Shown here one piece after another: positions 45,138-56,909 of a stretch of 64,000 nucleotides of DNA. The DNA comes from Eutypa lata (Eukaryota; Ascomycota; Sordariomycetes; Xylariales; Diatrypaceae). Within the stretch, counting starts at the first letter, position 1. Every line of letters begins with the position of its first letter. The notes under the pieces are model-generated. The model was not told the origin of the DNA and did not search any database. It was given only the letters and a program-made list of their open reading frames with translations. The stretch spans positions 1,984,001-2,048,000 of the forward strand of contig JAKULF010000003.1 in assembly GCA_022661535.1 (NCBI GenBank), written 5' to 3'. The translations under genes and the position numbers were made by a program.

Positions 45138-45644
45138 TCCCTGTTCTAGAGTACTGCCCTAAGATCCGCAATCCGCTATTAACCACTTAAGTAGTTAACT
45201 AAAGGGGGGATCGTTCGGATTCGTTCAAGTTCTAACCCACTCTTTAGGCTCACAGCCTACTATGTAAAGTAAGCGTCTGTTTGAGGTGGACCCTCGCGTA
45301 CTCCACTTATATGCCTAGGCAGTCAACGATTAGAGCTGTGCGTTATGTAGTAGGTGTGCAGTCAATATCGAAGGCTTATACCCAGCATCGACTTCGTGTG
45401 ATTACGATACTACGATGTACGGTGGGAACTCATACGGGCAGTGCGGGGTTGAAAAAGCCTTATGGGTGTTAAAAGACGCAGGCAGTAGGAACGCTTTACA
45501 CGTGACATCAAGCCACGCGATATTTATATATCAGCCGCTTGCAATAAGCCACCCTCGGCTTATGTACCAAACTCCCTACAGTTTGTTACTGTATTGTAAG
45601 GCGTTCACCCAGTGCGTCAAATCGTAATAACATCAAATATCATC
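45138..45644. promoter_or_regulatory. Divergent promoter between HET gene and unknown gene
   Basis: 507 bp between divergent ATGs. A TATA-like TTTATATA at 45523-45530 suits the rightward gene, 115 bp upstream of its ATG. No ORF is supported in between. Confidence 0.4.
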
Positions 45645-46994
45645 ATGGATGGCCATGATTCAAACCATACCAGGCGGCTCTCGATGCCATCCCGGCTGAT
45701 CAATATATTTAACGCTCTGTTCGCGAAAGTTTTCCCTACTGGGCCCAAGATTATTGCGACTATGGATTCTGGCTTCTGTGGGAACCATGAAATCCAGGTT
45801 TCAAGACTTCCTGTCAATATACTCAGCAAAAGCTCGTGGTCCATCTTGTTAGGGACTCTACATAACTGCACCGTGAAAATCGTTGTCAAGGATAGCCAGT
45901 TGCTGGCCAATGGGAAGCGCTGGGCTCAGATACCCACCCAGCCGTTACAGTCACGAGATGGGAAGGTTGGGGTCACAATATCACGGACAACTTTCATCAA
46001 TCTCTTGCTCGTTTCAAATGCACGTCCAACTTATATCTATGTCGATTCATCAGGTTATCGTGCTGGATTTGGGAGCTACATCGGCCAGTGGTACGTGACA
46101 CAACGCATGAACGGACCAGCAGTCGTCGTGTTACATCCGCACGACTCCCACAAGGTCTCCAGCGACGTATACCCCCCTACATTCAGAGCCAGAATCGACT
46201 GTTGTGTCCAAATGATGGCGGGGGTCGTGGTTCTCAGATCCAACCCCAAAGCCTTCAGTGTCGGCTTCCCTGGAAGAAGCCAGCCAGGTATGTGGCGCCT
46301 GGAATACCAGCATAAAGGATTCCCAGGCTCTCACGGAAGTAGGCATATCTACAACATGAATGGGGGGAAAGTCTATGAAGTTGATTTTCTGCTTATGAAA
46401 CAAATAAACGAGCAAGAAGAAATGTCGAGTACTGGCCTTCAGCTAAGGCTACCTAGCCTTACGAACGGCCAAGAAGTTAGGCTCTTTGTACCCGAAAGAG
46501 AACAGAGGCTTCTTGCGCAGGCACTAGACTTTCTTCCATGGTCCTCACTCTCCTGGTCTATCCACCGAGGACTGCGGGATTTGCTGATATCCTTCTCCAA
46601 GCCTATAATGGACCGATACCGACAAAGGTTAAGCACTATTTTGAGCCGGGCTGCTGTTGACCATCGATCTGATCTCATTTTAATGGGGTGGGAAACCGGC
46701 TTCGTTGAGGAGCACATTGGAGATATGGCGGCCTCGGCTATCCTTGCTGGAAGAGGCAACTCAGGCGACCTAGTCAGAATCGTTACTTGTCTAGCTGAGC
46801 TAATGTGGGATGGCAAAGAAAGCAAACCAGATGAAACAATCTTCTGGAGAAGTCAAATGGTGAACTTGGGGCAAGATCTAGAGCTCAGCCCGGAAGCTGT
46901 CGTTGCACTGGTCAAATGCTTTGTTTTGGAGTGGAGTGTGGAGTTTGATTACCAGATGTACCATAATCTCCCTATCGAGATGCTTATGGTATAG
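45645..46994 (+). CDS. Conserved fungal protein of unknown function
   Basis: Intronless, 449 residues from the ATG at 45645; the frame is open to 45612, but the codon there is GTG, so 45645 is the first usable start. The N-terminal half appears rich in beta strands (ILLGTLHNCTVKIVV, AVVVLHPHD, CCVQMMAGVVVLRSN), with a WRLEYQHKGFPG block. The C-terminal half is helical and strongly patterned: SWSIHRGLRDLLISFSKPIMD, GDMAASAILAGRGNSGDLVRI, SPEAVVALVKCFVLEWSVEFDYQMYH. The pattern recalls a family recurring in ascomycete genomes without annotated function. No catalytic motif, signal peptide or membrane segment is evident. The stop at 46992-46994 leaves a natural C terminus. Confidence 0.7.
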   Translation: MDGHDSNHTRRLSMPSRLINIFNALFAKVFPTGPKIIATMDSGFCGNHEIQVSRLPVNILSKSSWSILLGTLHNCTVKIVVKDSQLLANGKRWAQIPTQPLQSRDGKVGVTISRTTFINLLLVSNARPTYIYVDSSGYRAGFGSYIGQWYVTQRMNGPAVVVLHPHDSHKVSSDVYPPTFRARIDCCVQMMAGVVVLRSNPKAFSVGFPGRSQPGMWRLEYQHKGFPGSHGSRHIYNMNGGKVYEVDFLLMKQINEQEEMSSTGLQLRLPSLTNGQEVRLFVPEREQRLLAQALDFLPWSSLSWSIHRGLRDLLISFSKPIMDRYRQRLSTILSRAAVDHRSDLILMGWETGFVEEHIGDMAASAILAGRGNSGDLVRIVTCLAELMWDGKESKPDETIFWRSQMVNLGQDLELSPEAVVALVKCFVLEWSVEFDYQMYHNLPIEMLMV

Positions 46995-47720
46995 TGAAAT
47001 GACTAATAGATATCCAAGCAATCGGTTCGGGCAGATGAATAAATATGCTGAGTACAATGTTCTCTAGCTAGCGAAACGTCCGCTAAAGCGCTATTAAAAA
47101 TGGAAGTTATATTTTCCCTTTCAATTTCATTGATAAAAATGAAAAGGGGTTCCTTAAATCACGTAAGCATATTTGTTAATAACTCGTATACTTGGTTTAT
47201 TTTCTGGGTACGATATAAGTATCAACACTAATAACATAAAAAGGAACAAAATGTTTAATACATTTATAGAACCAACCACAATTTTTAAAACTGAAGAGAG
47301 GCGAAATGTTTGAGCCTATAGACTATTCTCAATACGACGAATATCTGATCGTAAAAAGGAATATACGGATCCCATGTTGTAATTTTAATCCCAAGCAAGT
47401 AGTTGAACTCTCTTAGAAGTGATATATACGACATCAACCATTACGCAGAAATGCAACGCAAACCCCGATAATCCTATTAATGTTAGGCAGCGCCAAGCTA
47501 AGCCTTCTCTCCTCAGAGATACCTTACTTCAATCAAGTATGGAAAGTCGGACAGAACGGAAGCTCGTCAAGTCTCCGAGGTAGTAGTAGTAGTGGTATTA
47601 GTAGTAGTGGTATTAGTAATAGTATTTGACCCCGGAGGACTACCGCGAAGCGGCTGTCCCAGAACCTCCCAAGTCTCTGAGGTCAGGCGTCGGCAAGAGG
47701 AATACAACTCTCTAGCAATA
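46995..47720. other. AT-rich spacer with GTA-type microsatellite
   Basis: No gene recognised. An imperfect GTA/TTA trinucleotide repeat lies at about 47579-47625. Confidence 0.4.
47579..47625. repeat. Imperfect (GTA)n microsatellite
   Basis: Mostly GTA units with GTG and TTA variants. It produces a Thr/Asn-rich shadow ORF on the minus strand that is not credible as protein. Confidence 0.7.
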
Positions 47721-47769
47721 CGTTGCCAGGGTCTCAAGCAGCAACGCTGGTGACGTTGCCTGCGTGGTC

Positions 47770-48208
47770 GGGTGTAAATAAGACTGCCCAGAGAATCTTC
47801 TTGGCGCAATCCAATGGGGACAGCTTTAGAATCAGTGCAAACATGAGCACCCAGAGACTTTATACTTGCTTCTCCTACCAGCTGTCGAAGGCGGAGGTGG
47901 TATTCAGTTCTCATTCATGCAGAGAGATGCCAGCTTTGTCATGTCTGCAAATTCGAAGGCGTATCTTCTCAGAGCCGACCCAACGGGCCTACAGCTTTCG
48001 TGCGGGAGAAAGGAGGCAAAAGAAACTACACTAGCATGGACGTGTACATAGAGTATGGAGAGTGCACCAGTTCCTCAAAGCGGGAGAGGTTCAACTAAAA
48101 AGAGGGCTCGGTATTAGCATGGGATGTCAGGAAGTCGTTACTTATGATGGATGGGACTTTAAGGTTAACAGAAATGACGGCCCGAGAGAGTATTTGATCT
48201 TGCCATGA
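47770..48208 (+). pseudogene. Probable degenerate protein gene, family unknown
   Basis: One frame (about 47866-48051) reads like real protein: GGIQFSFMQRDASFVMSANS then KAYLLRADPTGLQLSCGRKE, ending at a TAG. The +1 frame takes over with VWRVHQFLKAGEVQLKRGLG, EVVTYDGWDFKVNRNDG and a stop at 48206-48208. The protein-like segments in consecutive frames suggest a beta-rich protein with one or more frameshifts. I do not recognise the family; chance cannot be excluded. Confidence 0.35.
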
Positions 48209-51200
48209 CCTAGGCGGTAGTTCTATTAAAGTAAGTTTCATACAAACTATTGGTACATAGCTCTGCTATCAAATGCCGAGTAACCGGCAAGTCAGGGTCA
48301 ATAATAGAACTAGATGTATTAGTTGCGGTACTCTTATGCGTATTCGAGTACTTCTAGTGTAGGTAGCTTCAAATAGTATACCTTGGGGAGTAATAATATA
48401 TACTGAAGTTACGACACTGTCAGGGCATCATGATACTTTGAATGAGCCGGATGACGGCAGGGTGAAAGAATTAATAGCGGCAAACTCCTCAAGTATCAGG
48501 TGTCGAACACCTACGACGGACTAAGAATGAAGCAATATTTTCATTATTATCCCAACAGCTAAGATTCGGAATTCGTCAGTAAGTCATATTCAGTAATAAT
48601 TTAGGTGTTGTGTATTTATAACTACTTGACATAAAAAGGGGGTTTGGTTCTATCGTGAACTACTCTATTTGCCTAGAAGCTTCAATATTCTTCCAAGCGC
48701 TAAAGCTAAGCTCTCTTGATCTTCCCCGCAACAGTAGACACAACGGCTACGGTTCTTTTCCTTGCCAATCCTAGGATATGCGAGTTTATATTAGGGACAA
48801 CACGTTTAGTTTCTGCTGATTCCACCACTACATAGCTGTGCCTTTCTACGACTCGGATCTGTAGGGAATAGACGCCGAGAAAATCTTCCTTGCCACTTAT
48901 TTATACAAGTCGCAGGATATTCCGAGCGTTCTTCACATGTTTACTCTCTTGATATTTAGTGAAAGTACCTTTCGTCCAAGCAACTAGGCAGAATGGATCA
49001 AGTAGAGGCCCAGCACCAGACATTAAAAATGTTTCGGTGACCCTGATAATCTCTAGTCTTTCCCGAGGTCAAGGGCTCCTTTCGAGGTCATAGCCATGTA
49101 GTGAGGTTCTATCTTGTACATCGTCAGCCAGACAAATCAAGGCGTGGGGATCTTGTAGTCATCGACCACCAGCCGCTTTCTGAAGTCACATTCACTTGAT
49201 AAGAGCAGGCCAGTCATAATTGTTTCTTAAAAACGTGACTAAGTTCCCACAGTAAAGAACTTGAAAAAATCTCACATTCAGAATTGTTATGTTCAAACAG
49301 TCCTGCATTGTGCTCTGTTAAAGCTCTGGATAGGAAAAGGAAATAGAGGCACTATCTAGGGCTATAGAGGGTCATCGTATCATTATATACATGTAGGTTT
49401 CATCTGCACCGTGTCGGTCTTGAAGGCTAGATATGTCACAAGCAGCACGATGCCGGTCAATGTGTTCTTGAAAGGCTTCCGCGCATACCGTCATCAAGCC
49501 GCCTATCCCAATCCGGTTCAAGTAATTTTACCTGGTCAGCCTATTGGGGTAGGATAGGCTTTAGATAACAAGTTTAGCCTCGAATATCCTACGTCCCAAC
49601 CGTCGATTCTCGAGCGGGCAAAGTGTTAGATAAGTACATGTCCTCCATAGAGGCTCCAATGAAGCTCGAAACTCCAATGGCACCTAGAGCAAGCCCTACT
49701 TGGCACCTCGACCTTGTCACCAAATTACGTTAAAGCTAGTGATTAGGGGGGTAAAAGAATGTTGAATTTTCTAAGTCTAACAGTCTGGCCCGGGACCAGC
49801 TGGGGCTGTCCTTATAGCGCTATGCCTAGCGCACCTTCTACCACTGGCTTGATGTCGTTTCCCAGTTTGGGGTGGGTGCAAGATGAGCCCTGAAGGTGAG
49901 CATAGTGGAAGGGTGTAAATAACTAGAGGCTACATGCCGAAAAAGAAAAAGAAGATATCAAAATATATGGTAGATATCACCTTAGTTCCCTCATCTGTAG
50001 TGATACGTGAGACTACCATGTGTTCGCAGCGCTATAGTATAGCCGGGGCAAAGTGGTTTGTGGGGTGGAAAGGGGGGGGTAGCTCTCAAAGTAGGCTGGA
50101 TCTACGTAGTTAGGCCAACCTAGATTTACCTGCATACAACTGTTAATAAGTGCTGGCATGTAATCCGACTACATATCGAAGTAGCTGCAAGTTCTCTACC
50201 TCTCATAAGATCACAGTTACAACTTAAAACATAGGGTAAGATATTAGCAGAAAGTATACCTACAGTGAAAAGGAAGATCTCGAGAGCTAACGTTAACATA
50301 AACATAGGAGACCTAACAGTACCTAAGCTAAGGAAGCAATTGAAAAGAGACAAGTGCCTATTCATGTGACATAAGTTCAAAAGAAGCGATAAATCATTGC
50401 TACTTCGTACTTAGTAACAATATATAAAAAGGTCAGTAATGGTAGTTTGGTCACTGGGTCATGATAATCATGGCTATAATGGTGATGATCATCAGCCTTG
50501 CTTCCCCGCAGCATCACAAGCCAAAATGACGGGAAGAAACTTGGCCTAAGCAGGACCCTTCTGGACCAGCCTGTTTCATCTTAGAACCATGGGGTCACCT
50601 CGACGAACGAGATCGGGGGAGCGGGGGCAGGCAGGAAACCAGGATGGGTGATATCAAGTGGACATCTGGCTTGAGACGGTATTCTTGAAATATAACTATA
50701 GTCCAGGTAGTTCTTCTTTTCTACATCTTACTATTACTCGAGTCTTCAATCTATTCCATTGCCGTCGTCAAGGAAGCGGTCGTATGCCTTCATCTTGATC
50801 TTCTCATAACTACCTCAACTTAAGGAATGCAGCAACCTATCAAACATATTATACAATCGTCGCAGGAAACACGAGTTCGAACTAGAATATGCTTCATAGA
50901 ATTTGACAACAGAAAGAAATGAGAAGATGGTCTATTGGTCAACCGAAGTGATTGGATTCATTGGACGGAGGGGATAGCTGGTGACTTCCAAGAAGAGGAG
51001 GTTGAGGAATTAACGAGTTGACCGAAACCCCGACTTGTTACCTTTTCCCAACTGCCCAATCAATACATCCCAGTGCAGATCCGAGGAGCTTAGGCCTCTC
51101 AACAAGAGAGACCTTGGCGGTTTAAGTACCTAAACTTAGAGCTCTAACTTTAGTGCCATTAGTTAGCCAAATAGGGTGAGAGATAGGTCACGGCTAGCTA

Positions 51201-51301
51201 AGTGCTCAGTGCTTACGGTGCTCTCTAGCGCTAACTACCTACCTGCCAGTGCTTGCAAGCTGCAGTTCCCAGCAAAAGGAACGTCATCCCTGGGGACCAG
51301 C

Positions 51302-51342
<41 letters not shown>

Positions 51343-51401
51343 TGGTTGCACGACGTCAAAGCCCATTCCATTCGATTAGGTAGTTACACACGTACCTAAG
51401 A
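48209..51401. other. Gene-poor 3.2-kb spacer and leader of the Atg22-like gene
   Basis: No coding sequence is supported over most of the stretch. It holds an 8-bp inverted repeat (GCCTATCC at 49501-49508, GGATAGGC at 49552-49559) and scattered TACCTA motifs. The last ~250 bp before 51402 probably form the transcript leader and include a CAG13 repeat. Confidence 0.4.
51303..51341. repeat. (CAG)13 trinucleotide repeat
   Basis: Thirteen perfect CAG units, 60 bp upstream of the Atg22-like start codon, so probably in its 5' UTR. One frame through it encodes poly-Ala but has no upstream ATG. Confidence 0.85.
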
Positions 51402-53586
51402 ATGGTTCCCCGATACGAGGATCCCCGAGTCATAAGACGCCCACCACCAAATCAGCGCTTACTCTCCGTTCAATCTACCGCATCCAAATATTCCGCCATT
51501 TCCCATTCATCATCCTTCGAAGCCGACGATGAACGATCTACGTCTACCGAATCAGGCAGAATGACTCCGAACGACAGCATCGATAGCGATATGTCAGTGA
51601 AGCGCTACCAAGGCGAAGACACCAGGTTGACGAGCAAGAAGGAATTAGCAGGATGGTATATGTATGCATTCGCTGCAGAAACCTATGTCATATGCGGTGC
51701 GTCTCTCTACTTGCCCTCTTCATGATCTTCTGTTTTCTTTTTCTTTAACTATATAATGTTTTCTTGATTACTGTTCCGTTGAGCTTGCATATACTAACAA
51801 CTGTCGGTAGCCATCTGTAAGTAAACCTCGTTCCGCTCATTATCCATCTGCATGTCCACTCACACATTACAAACGAATAGCCTCCTTCATTCCGATATTG
51901 CTAGAAAGTCTGGCTAGGGAAAATGGCGTCCTCCTATCCGACCGCACAACACCGTGCGGTGATAGTACCAAGAAACATAAGGGATCACCCGACGACGGAC
52001 AATGTATCGTGACAGTGCTGGGTATCGATATCAACACCGCCAGTTTTGCCATGTATACGTTTAGCATAAGTGTTCTTCTTCAGGCTTTGCTAGTGGTTAG
52101 CATAAGCTGTGCCGCCGATCATGGCAACCATCGGAAGCGACTACTTCTTATTTTTGCATGGATAGGGAGCATCAGCGTTATGGCCTATGTCTTCGTGTCT
52201 AAGGAGATATACCTCCTTGGTGCGCTACTGGCAATTATATCAAACACCGCTTTCGGGGCTTCGTTTGTCTTACTAAATTCCTTCCTTCCCCTACTTGTTC
52301 GCCATCACCCGAAAGTGAAAGAGTCGACGGCTGGAGTCATGGTACTGCACGAACCCCAAGGGGCGGATGGGGATTCTGGGTACTACGAAGAGTCCGCGAG
52401 CCATGCAGGGCGCCAACGAAACGGCTCAGATGCACCCTTGTTGACACAAGTCAACGGGGATGCAGAATCATTACACTTACGGCGTACTCCTACTCACGAA
52501 GAGCTGACTTCTATTGAACTTCAGTTATCGACACAAATCTCGGCCAAAGGCATAGGGATTGGCTATGGTGCTGCGTTGTTTGTCCAGTGTGCATCTATTA
52601 TAATCTTAGTAGCGATGAACAGTTCAACATGGTCTCAACGCGTTGTACTCTTATTCATCGGAGCATGGTGGACAGTATTCACAGTACCGGCGGCCTTGTG
52701 GTTGAGACCTAGACCCGGACCGCCACTCTCGAACCAAAGCGGCAATGGATTGCGAATGTGGTTATCATATGTCGCCTACTCCTGGAAAAATTTATTCCGA
52801 ACGATCAAGTTGGCACGTCGCTTGGTTGATATTATACTCTTTCTTGCTGGGTGGTTCCTGCTTTCAGATGCTATTGCAACGACTTCTTCAACCGCCATCC
52901 TCTTCGCGAAGACACAGTTAGGTATGAAGCCGTGGGCTCTAGGATTAATCAATGTCATATCCACCACCACGGGCGTGATGGGTGCTTTCAGCTGGTCTTT
53001 CATCTCGAGACATTTTAAGCTGAAGCCCCATCAGACTATCTTGAGCATCATTGCAGTATTTGAGATTATTCCCATATATGGTCTACTTGGCTATTTACCT
53101 TTCGTGCGTCGATGGGAGGTTTTTGGCCTACAGCAGCCTTGGGAGATGTATCCCTTAGCTGCAGTCTACGGTTTCGTGCTTGGCGGTCTAGGCTCGTACT
53201 GCCGATCGCTATACGGTGAGCTCATCCCCCCCGGATCCGAGGCTGCATTCTATGCATTGTATGCCATCACGGACAAGGGCTCCAGCGTCTTCGGGCCTAC
53301 TATTGTCGGTGCAATCATCGATGCTTCCGGTGAGATCCGGCCTGCATTCTGGTTCTTGGCAGTACTTGTGGGTCTACCGGCGCCTATTATCTACTTCATC
53401 AATGTGGAGCGCGGCAAGGCAGAGGGCGAGAAACTTGCTGAGGTCATCGAGGGCTTCAAGAGTCGCGAGGACGTCACGGATATTGCGAACAACGGCCCCC
53501 GCAGTACAGGCGAGAGCCAGGGCATGCTTGCAGCTTATGATGGAGATGACGAGGATAATTCAGAGCATCATCATGAGACCAGGTGA
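51402..53586 (+). CDS. ATG22: Atg22-like vacuolar amino acid effluxer
   Basis: Three exons: 51402-51696, a 6-nt micro-exon 51811-51816 and 51881-53586, giving 668 residues. The spliced reading YVIC-AIS-SFIPILLESLARENGVLL lines up with the family's usual TM1 segment only if the micro-exon is included. Atg22 proteins are MFS-type membrane proteins of the vacuole that export amino acids (leucine in yeast) recovered by autophagy. The N terminus (~85 residues, Ser/Arg-rich) is cytosolic, followed by KKELAGWYMYAFAAE. The LLSDRTTPC loop, GNHRKRLLLIFAWIGSISV and FGASFVLLNSFLPLL segments are typical, as is the large loop after TM4-5. The C-terminal half includes GAFSWSFISRHF and LGGLGSYCRSLYGELIPPGSE, a family hallmark. 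More than one paralogue is common in fungi, so it may not be the sole Atg22. Confidence 0.92.
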
Positions 53587-55450
53587 CATTAGCTATTGAA
53601 TATTTTGGCCATATCTTAGGTCTTATTCCTATTTTATTTTAATGGTGGCATTAGCTCCCCTAATGAGAAACAAGTAATACACTCCTCCATAGACGCGTTT
53701 ATTTTAACATAGCATCGCTTGAGCAATGTAAGGTGGTTCTGTATATCGAATGATGCCATGCAAGCAGAACCAACAGTATAGCTAGATTCGGTATGTGATG
53801 ATTGTTTATAAGGGATGAATAGCTAGGTAATCAAATAATCACTGCAACAAGAGGCCATTAATGGTTAAATCCGGTGGCACGTAATATCAGTTGAGGCCAA
53901 CAGACCAACAAGTGTTGGTCCAAACAAGATAATTTAGACCTACCTAGGTGCATATCTCTGGCTCATGATGAAACGTCGACTCATTAAGTACCTACGGTTC
54001 CATTGCCGATGGACAGACGCTCGCAGCCTTCTACTATGAGCTGCTCGTGCGCATTCCTCTGTGGGGACGTTATAAACCGCCCCGGTCCAGAATTCCACAG
54101 CCGGCGGTCGGTGCGGCACGGTGCGTTCCTAATAATAAATAATAACATGTAGGAGAGCAAGCAGTAGCCACTATAATAAATAACAAGTTAGATTGCATTT
54201 GTTAATGATGAATAGATAACAGCAACCAGCATAAGCAGCACAGCCACAGTTGTCTACATAGTAACGATAATGTATGCCAAAAGTATGGCCTCGAGGATAG
54301 CGAATAATGTAGCTGGACTAAAATACGGAGGCAGGGGTATATTGGCGCGCTCCTACGGGCCAGAAATCTCGATTATTTCTCCGATTCCAACCAATCATGA
54401 CCGGTGATTCGTCTACCTCTTCTGCTTTCCAGCGGAGCTTAGTCTGACGCGACCAGCAGCGAACCAACCAATCCTTCTATTCCCGTTTAGTTGGCCCCAT
54501 CAATAGGGATGGATTACTTTTTAATCCCATGCAGTGCTGCTGTATGTACGTACATACATATCCACATACCTCGTTCGTCTACCTGCTTCCGCGGTAGGCA
54601 CAGAATCAGCCACAGGCTACAGATAGACGAACTGACGACTCGGAAACCTATCGACGCTGATTAGACATAACCAGGTAGCTTAGTTTAACGGTAGGTATAG
54701 GTATTTATTAACATTCTCAAAGATAGGTTACTGTCTGCTATATCGGAGACGAATGATTACAAATTAACTAATAACTACCTGGGTATCCGGGCTCAACTAT
54801 ATCCCTACATACAACCACCAAGCTAGCATAGGTAGAATAGAATACACGTATACCTACAGGAAGAGAGCTAAGTACCCGACATACATGTATGTAGTTATAG
54901 TACAACTATAGGTACTATGATCTGTCTATAGCCTCGCTAAGCCACAAAAAGTACTGAGAACGGAGGAAGAACGCGCCAAGAAAATCAGCTTCTCTTTCCC
55001 CCCATTCCCCCCCCGCCACCCTTTTCCCAAAGCTTACTTGCTACTTACACCTGTATCTATACCTTCTTTTTCATCATCGTTCTTCAACGTGTCGCAATTT
55101 CAACTACTGCCCACCTCAGCATCGCGCTGCTGGTTGAAGTATATACGCAAATTGTCCTTTTACTACTGCTCTCATTACCGAAATATAACAAGCTATTTCT
55201 GTATCACTTGAGTTTGCTCGCTTGCGCCTAAAGGATTTCGGTTGCGACAGGTCTCCATCCTATCGCTACCCTAGCATCACGGAGGAAAACAGTTTCCTTT
55301 TTAACCTTAACCATCACTCCATTTCAACAATCCACCATCTCTCCCACTAATATCCATCTAAACTTTCGCGCCGATTGCCATTGACTTTTCCCTCCCATCA
55401 TCTATTTTATCTTTTCTCCTAAGAGTACTTAATCAAAGCTCTATCTTACA
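53587..55450. other. Long upstream region and pyrimidine-rich leader of the BAH gene
   Basis: 1.9 kb without supported ORFs. The stretch 54590-54930 is dense in TAGGTA/TACCTA motifs. From about 54990 to 55450 the plus strand is rich in C/T (CCCC and TTTC tracts), typical of a long fungal 5' UTR. Confidence 0.45.
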
Positions 55451-56909
55451 ATGGCGACCGCGCGCAAGCGACCTCGGCCTGATAACGAGGAGTCCCAAGC
55501 CGAATGTCCCTTCACCGTCATCCATCCCGATCCCAATGAGAAGGAGAAAAAGGCTAAGCGGAGAAGGCAAGATTCAGAAGGACAGACTCCTCCGCCCAAG
55601 ATTCTATTACAACCTTCCCCCTTTTCACCAATGGGCAAGTTTAAAGATCTCAACAACACATTAGATCGACATTACCAAGTCCAACCTTTCCAGAAATGGG
55701 TTGATATGACCCGGTACAACAGCTTCGTCCGTAAGTAAAACTTGTTCTTTGCGGTTTGCACTAACATTCTAACCATGTTGTTTCAGTTAACGGGGTTAAG
55801 TATTACAGCGAAGGATTCATCTTCGTTGCCAACAGCTCCACGATCGAACGGCAGAAGAATCCGGGTGAAGCGCTTCAGCCTAGGAAGAAGTCGGATGATG
55901 ACTGGGTAGCTAGAATTCTGGAGATCCGAGCAAGCGACGAGCATCACGTCTACGCACGAGTCTATTGGATGTATTGGCCTGATGAGTTACCCCCTGGCAC
56001 ACAGGAGGGAAGAAGAACAATCCAAGGGAGACAGTCATATCATGGGCAAAACGAGCTCATTGCTTCGAACCACAGTTAGTTTACGAACCTCTCTGCCTTG
56101 TCCAACGTCGATCATACTAATTTGTGAAACAGTGGATGTTATCAACGTAGTCAGCGTCACAGCGTCCGCGACAGTAAATCAATGGGACGAAACAAACGAA
56201 GAGGAGGTTCAGGCCGCCCTATACTGGCGCCAGGCATTCGATGTTCGGAGCATGGAGCTCTCAGTAAGTTATTGCATGGGCCTTCAGGGTTAAAGTTATT
56301 ACTTCTTGACCGCTAACGTGTCCTTAGTCAGCCGAATCGCGCTGCAGATGCAACCGTCCCGAGAATCCGGACAAGAGACTGATTGGATGTACGAATGAAG
56401 AATGCAAGAAATGGCTCCACGACGATTGCCTCGTTCACGAGACCCTGCTGAACACCTTCAAGCGACTGGGCACTGACAAGCCTCACAAGCCGGCGCCGAT
56501 AAAGGAAGAGCAGGAGGATGGCGAGGGCCCCAAACGACCTCTTAGTCCGAGCGAGTCTGGCGCCGCCCAGACTGCCCAGCAGTCGATCGATGTGAAGCCC
56601 GAGGAGCAGCAGGCCACGATCAAGCTCGCTGACGTCGATAACGGCGGGTCCACCATGAAGGCCGAGGACTCCATGACAGTTGCTGTCGCGTCTGGTACAG
56701 AATCGAAGAAGAGGGGACGGCCCCGTAGGTCGGAACCTAACGACCCCGGCACGGCCAAGCCATACGAAGGATACTTCGAGGCTATCATCAGAAATGATAT
56801 AAGCCCACCCATTGTCGAGATCAAGGATCTCCGCGAAAACGTCACCGGTGGAGACAAGGAATGGACCGAGTCGATCAGCTGCCTTTGCTGTGGACGACAG
56901 ATTCACTAG
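55451..56909 (+). CDS. BAH-PHD chromatin reader, EPR-1-like
   Basis: Four exons: 55451-55730, 55787-56074, 56133-56263 and 56328-56909, giving 426 residues. A basic N terminus (ARKRPRP, KKAKRRR) looks like a nuclear signal. A BAH domain spans about residues 93-232, with EGFIFVANSS, WVARILEIRASDEHHVYARV, YWMYWPDELP and LIASNHMDVINV (the last created by splicing). A PHD-like finger follows: Cys239, Cys241, Cys254, Cys259, His264 and Cys267. The final ligand pair is not adjacent, but a Cys-rich CLCC (418-421) lies at the extreme C terminus. Between them is an acidic/basic linker with an AT-hook-like RGRPRR near residue 362. In Neurospora, EPR-1 with BAH and PHD modules reads H3K27me3 in Polycomb-type repression. 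The architecture suggests the same role, but orthology is unproven. Confidence 0.8.

Noticed and set aside
45612..45644. Upstream extension of the unknown 449-residue protein
   Set aside because: The codon at 45612 is GTG and no ATG occurs before 45645, so a eukaryotic start there is unlikely.
49501..49559. 8-bp inverted repeat as a possible mobile-element terminus
   Set aside because: A single short inverted repeat with no target-site duplication or ORF; likely chance.
51176..51379. Upstream ORF with a poly-Ala run before the Atg22-like gene
   Set aside because: The frame begins with GTG and contains no ATG; the Ala run is just the CAG repeat read in one frame.
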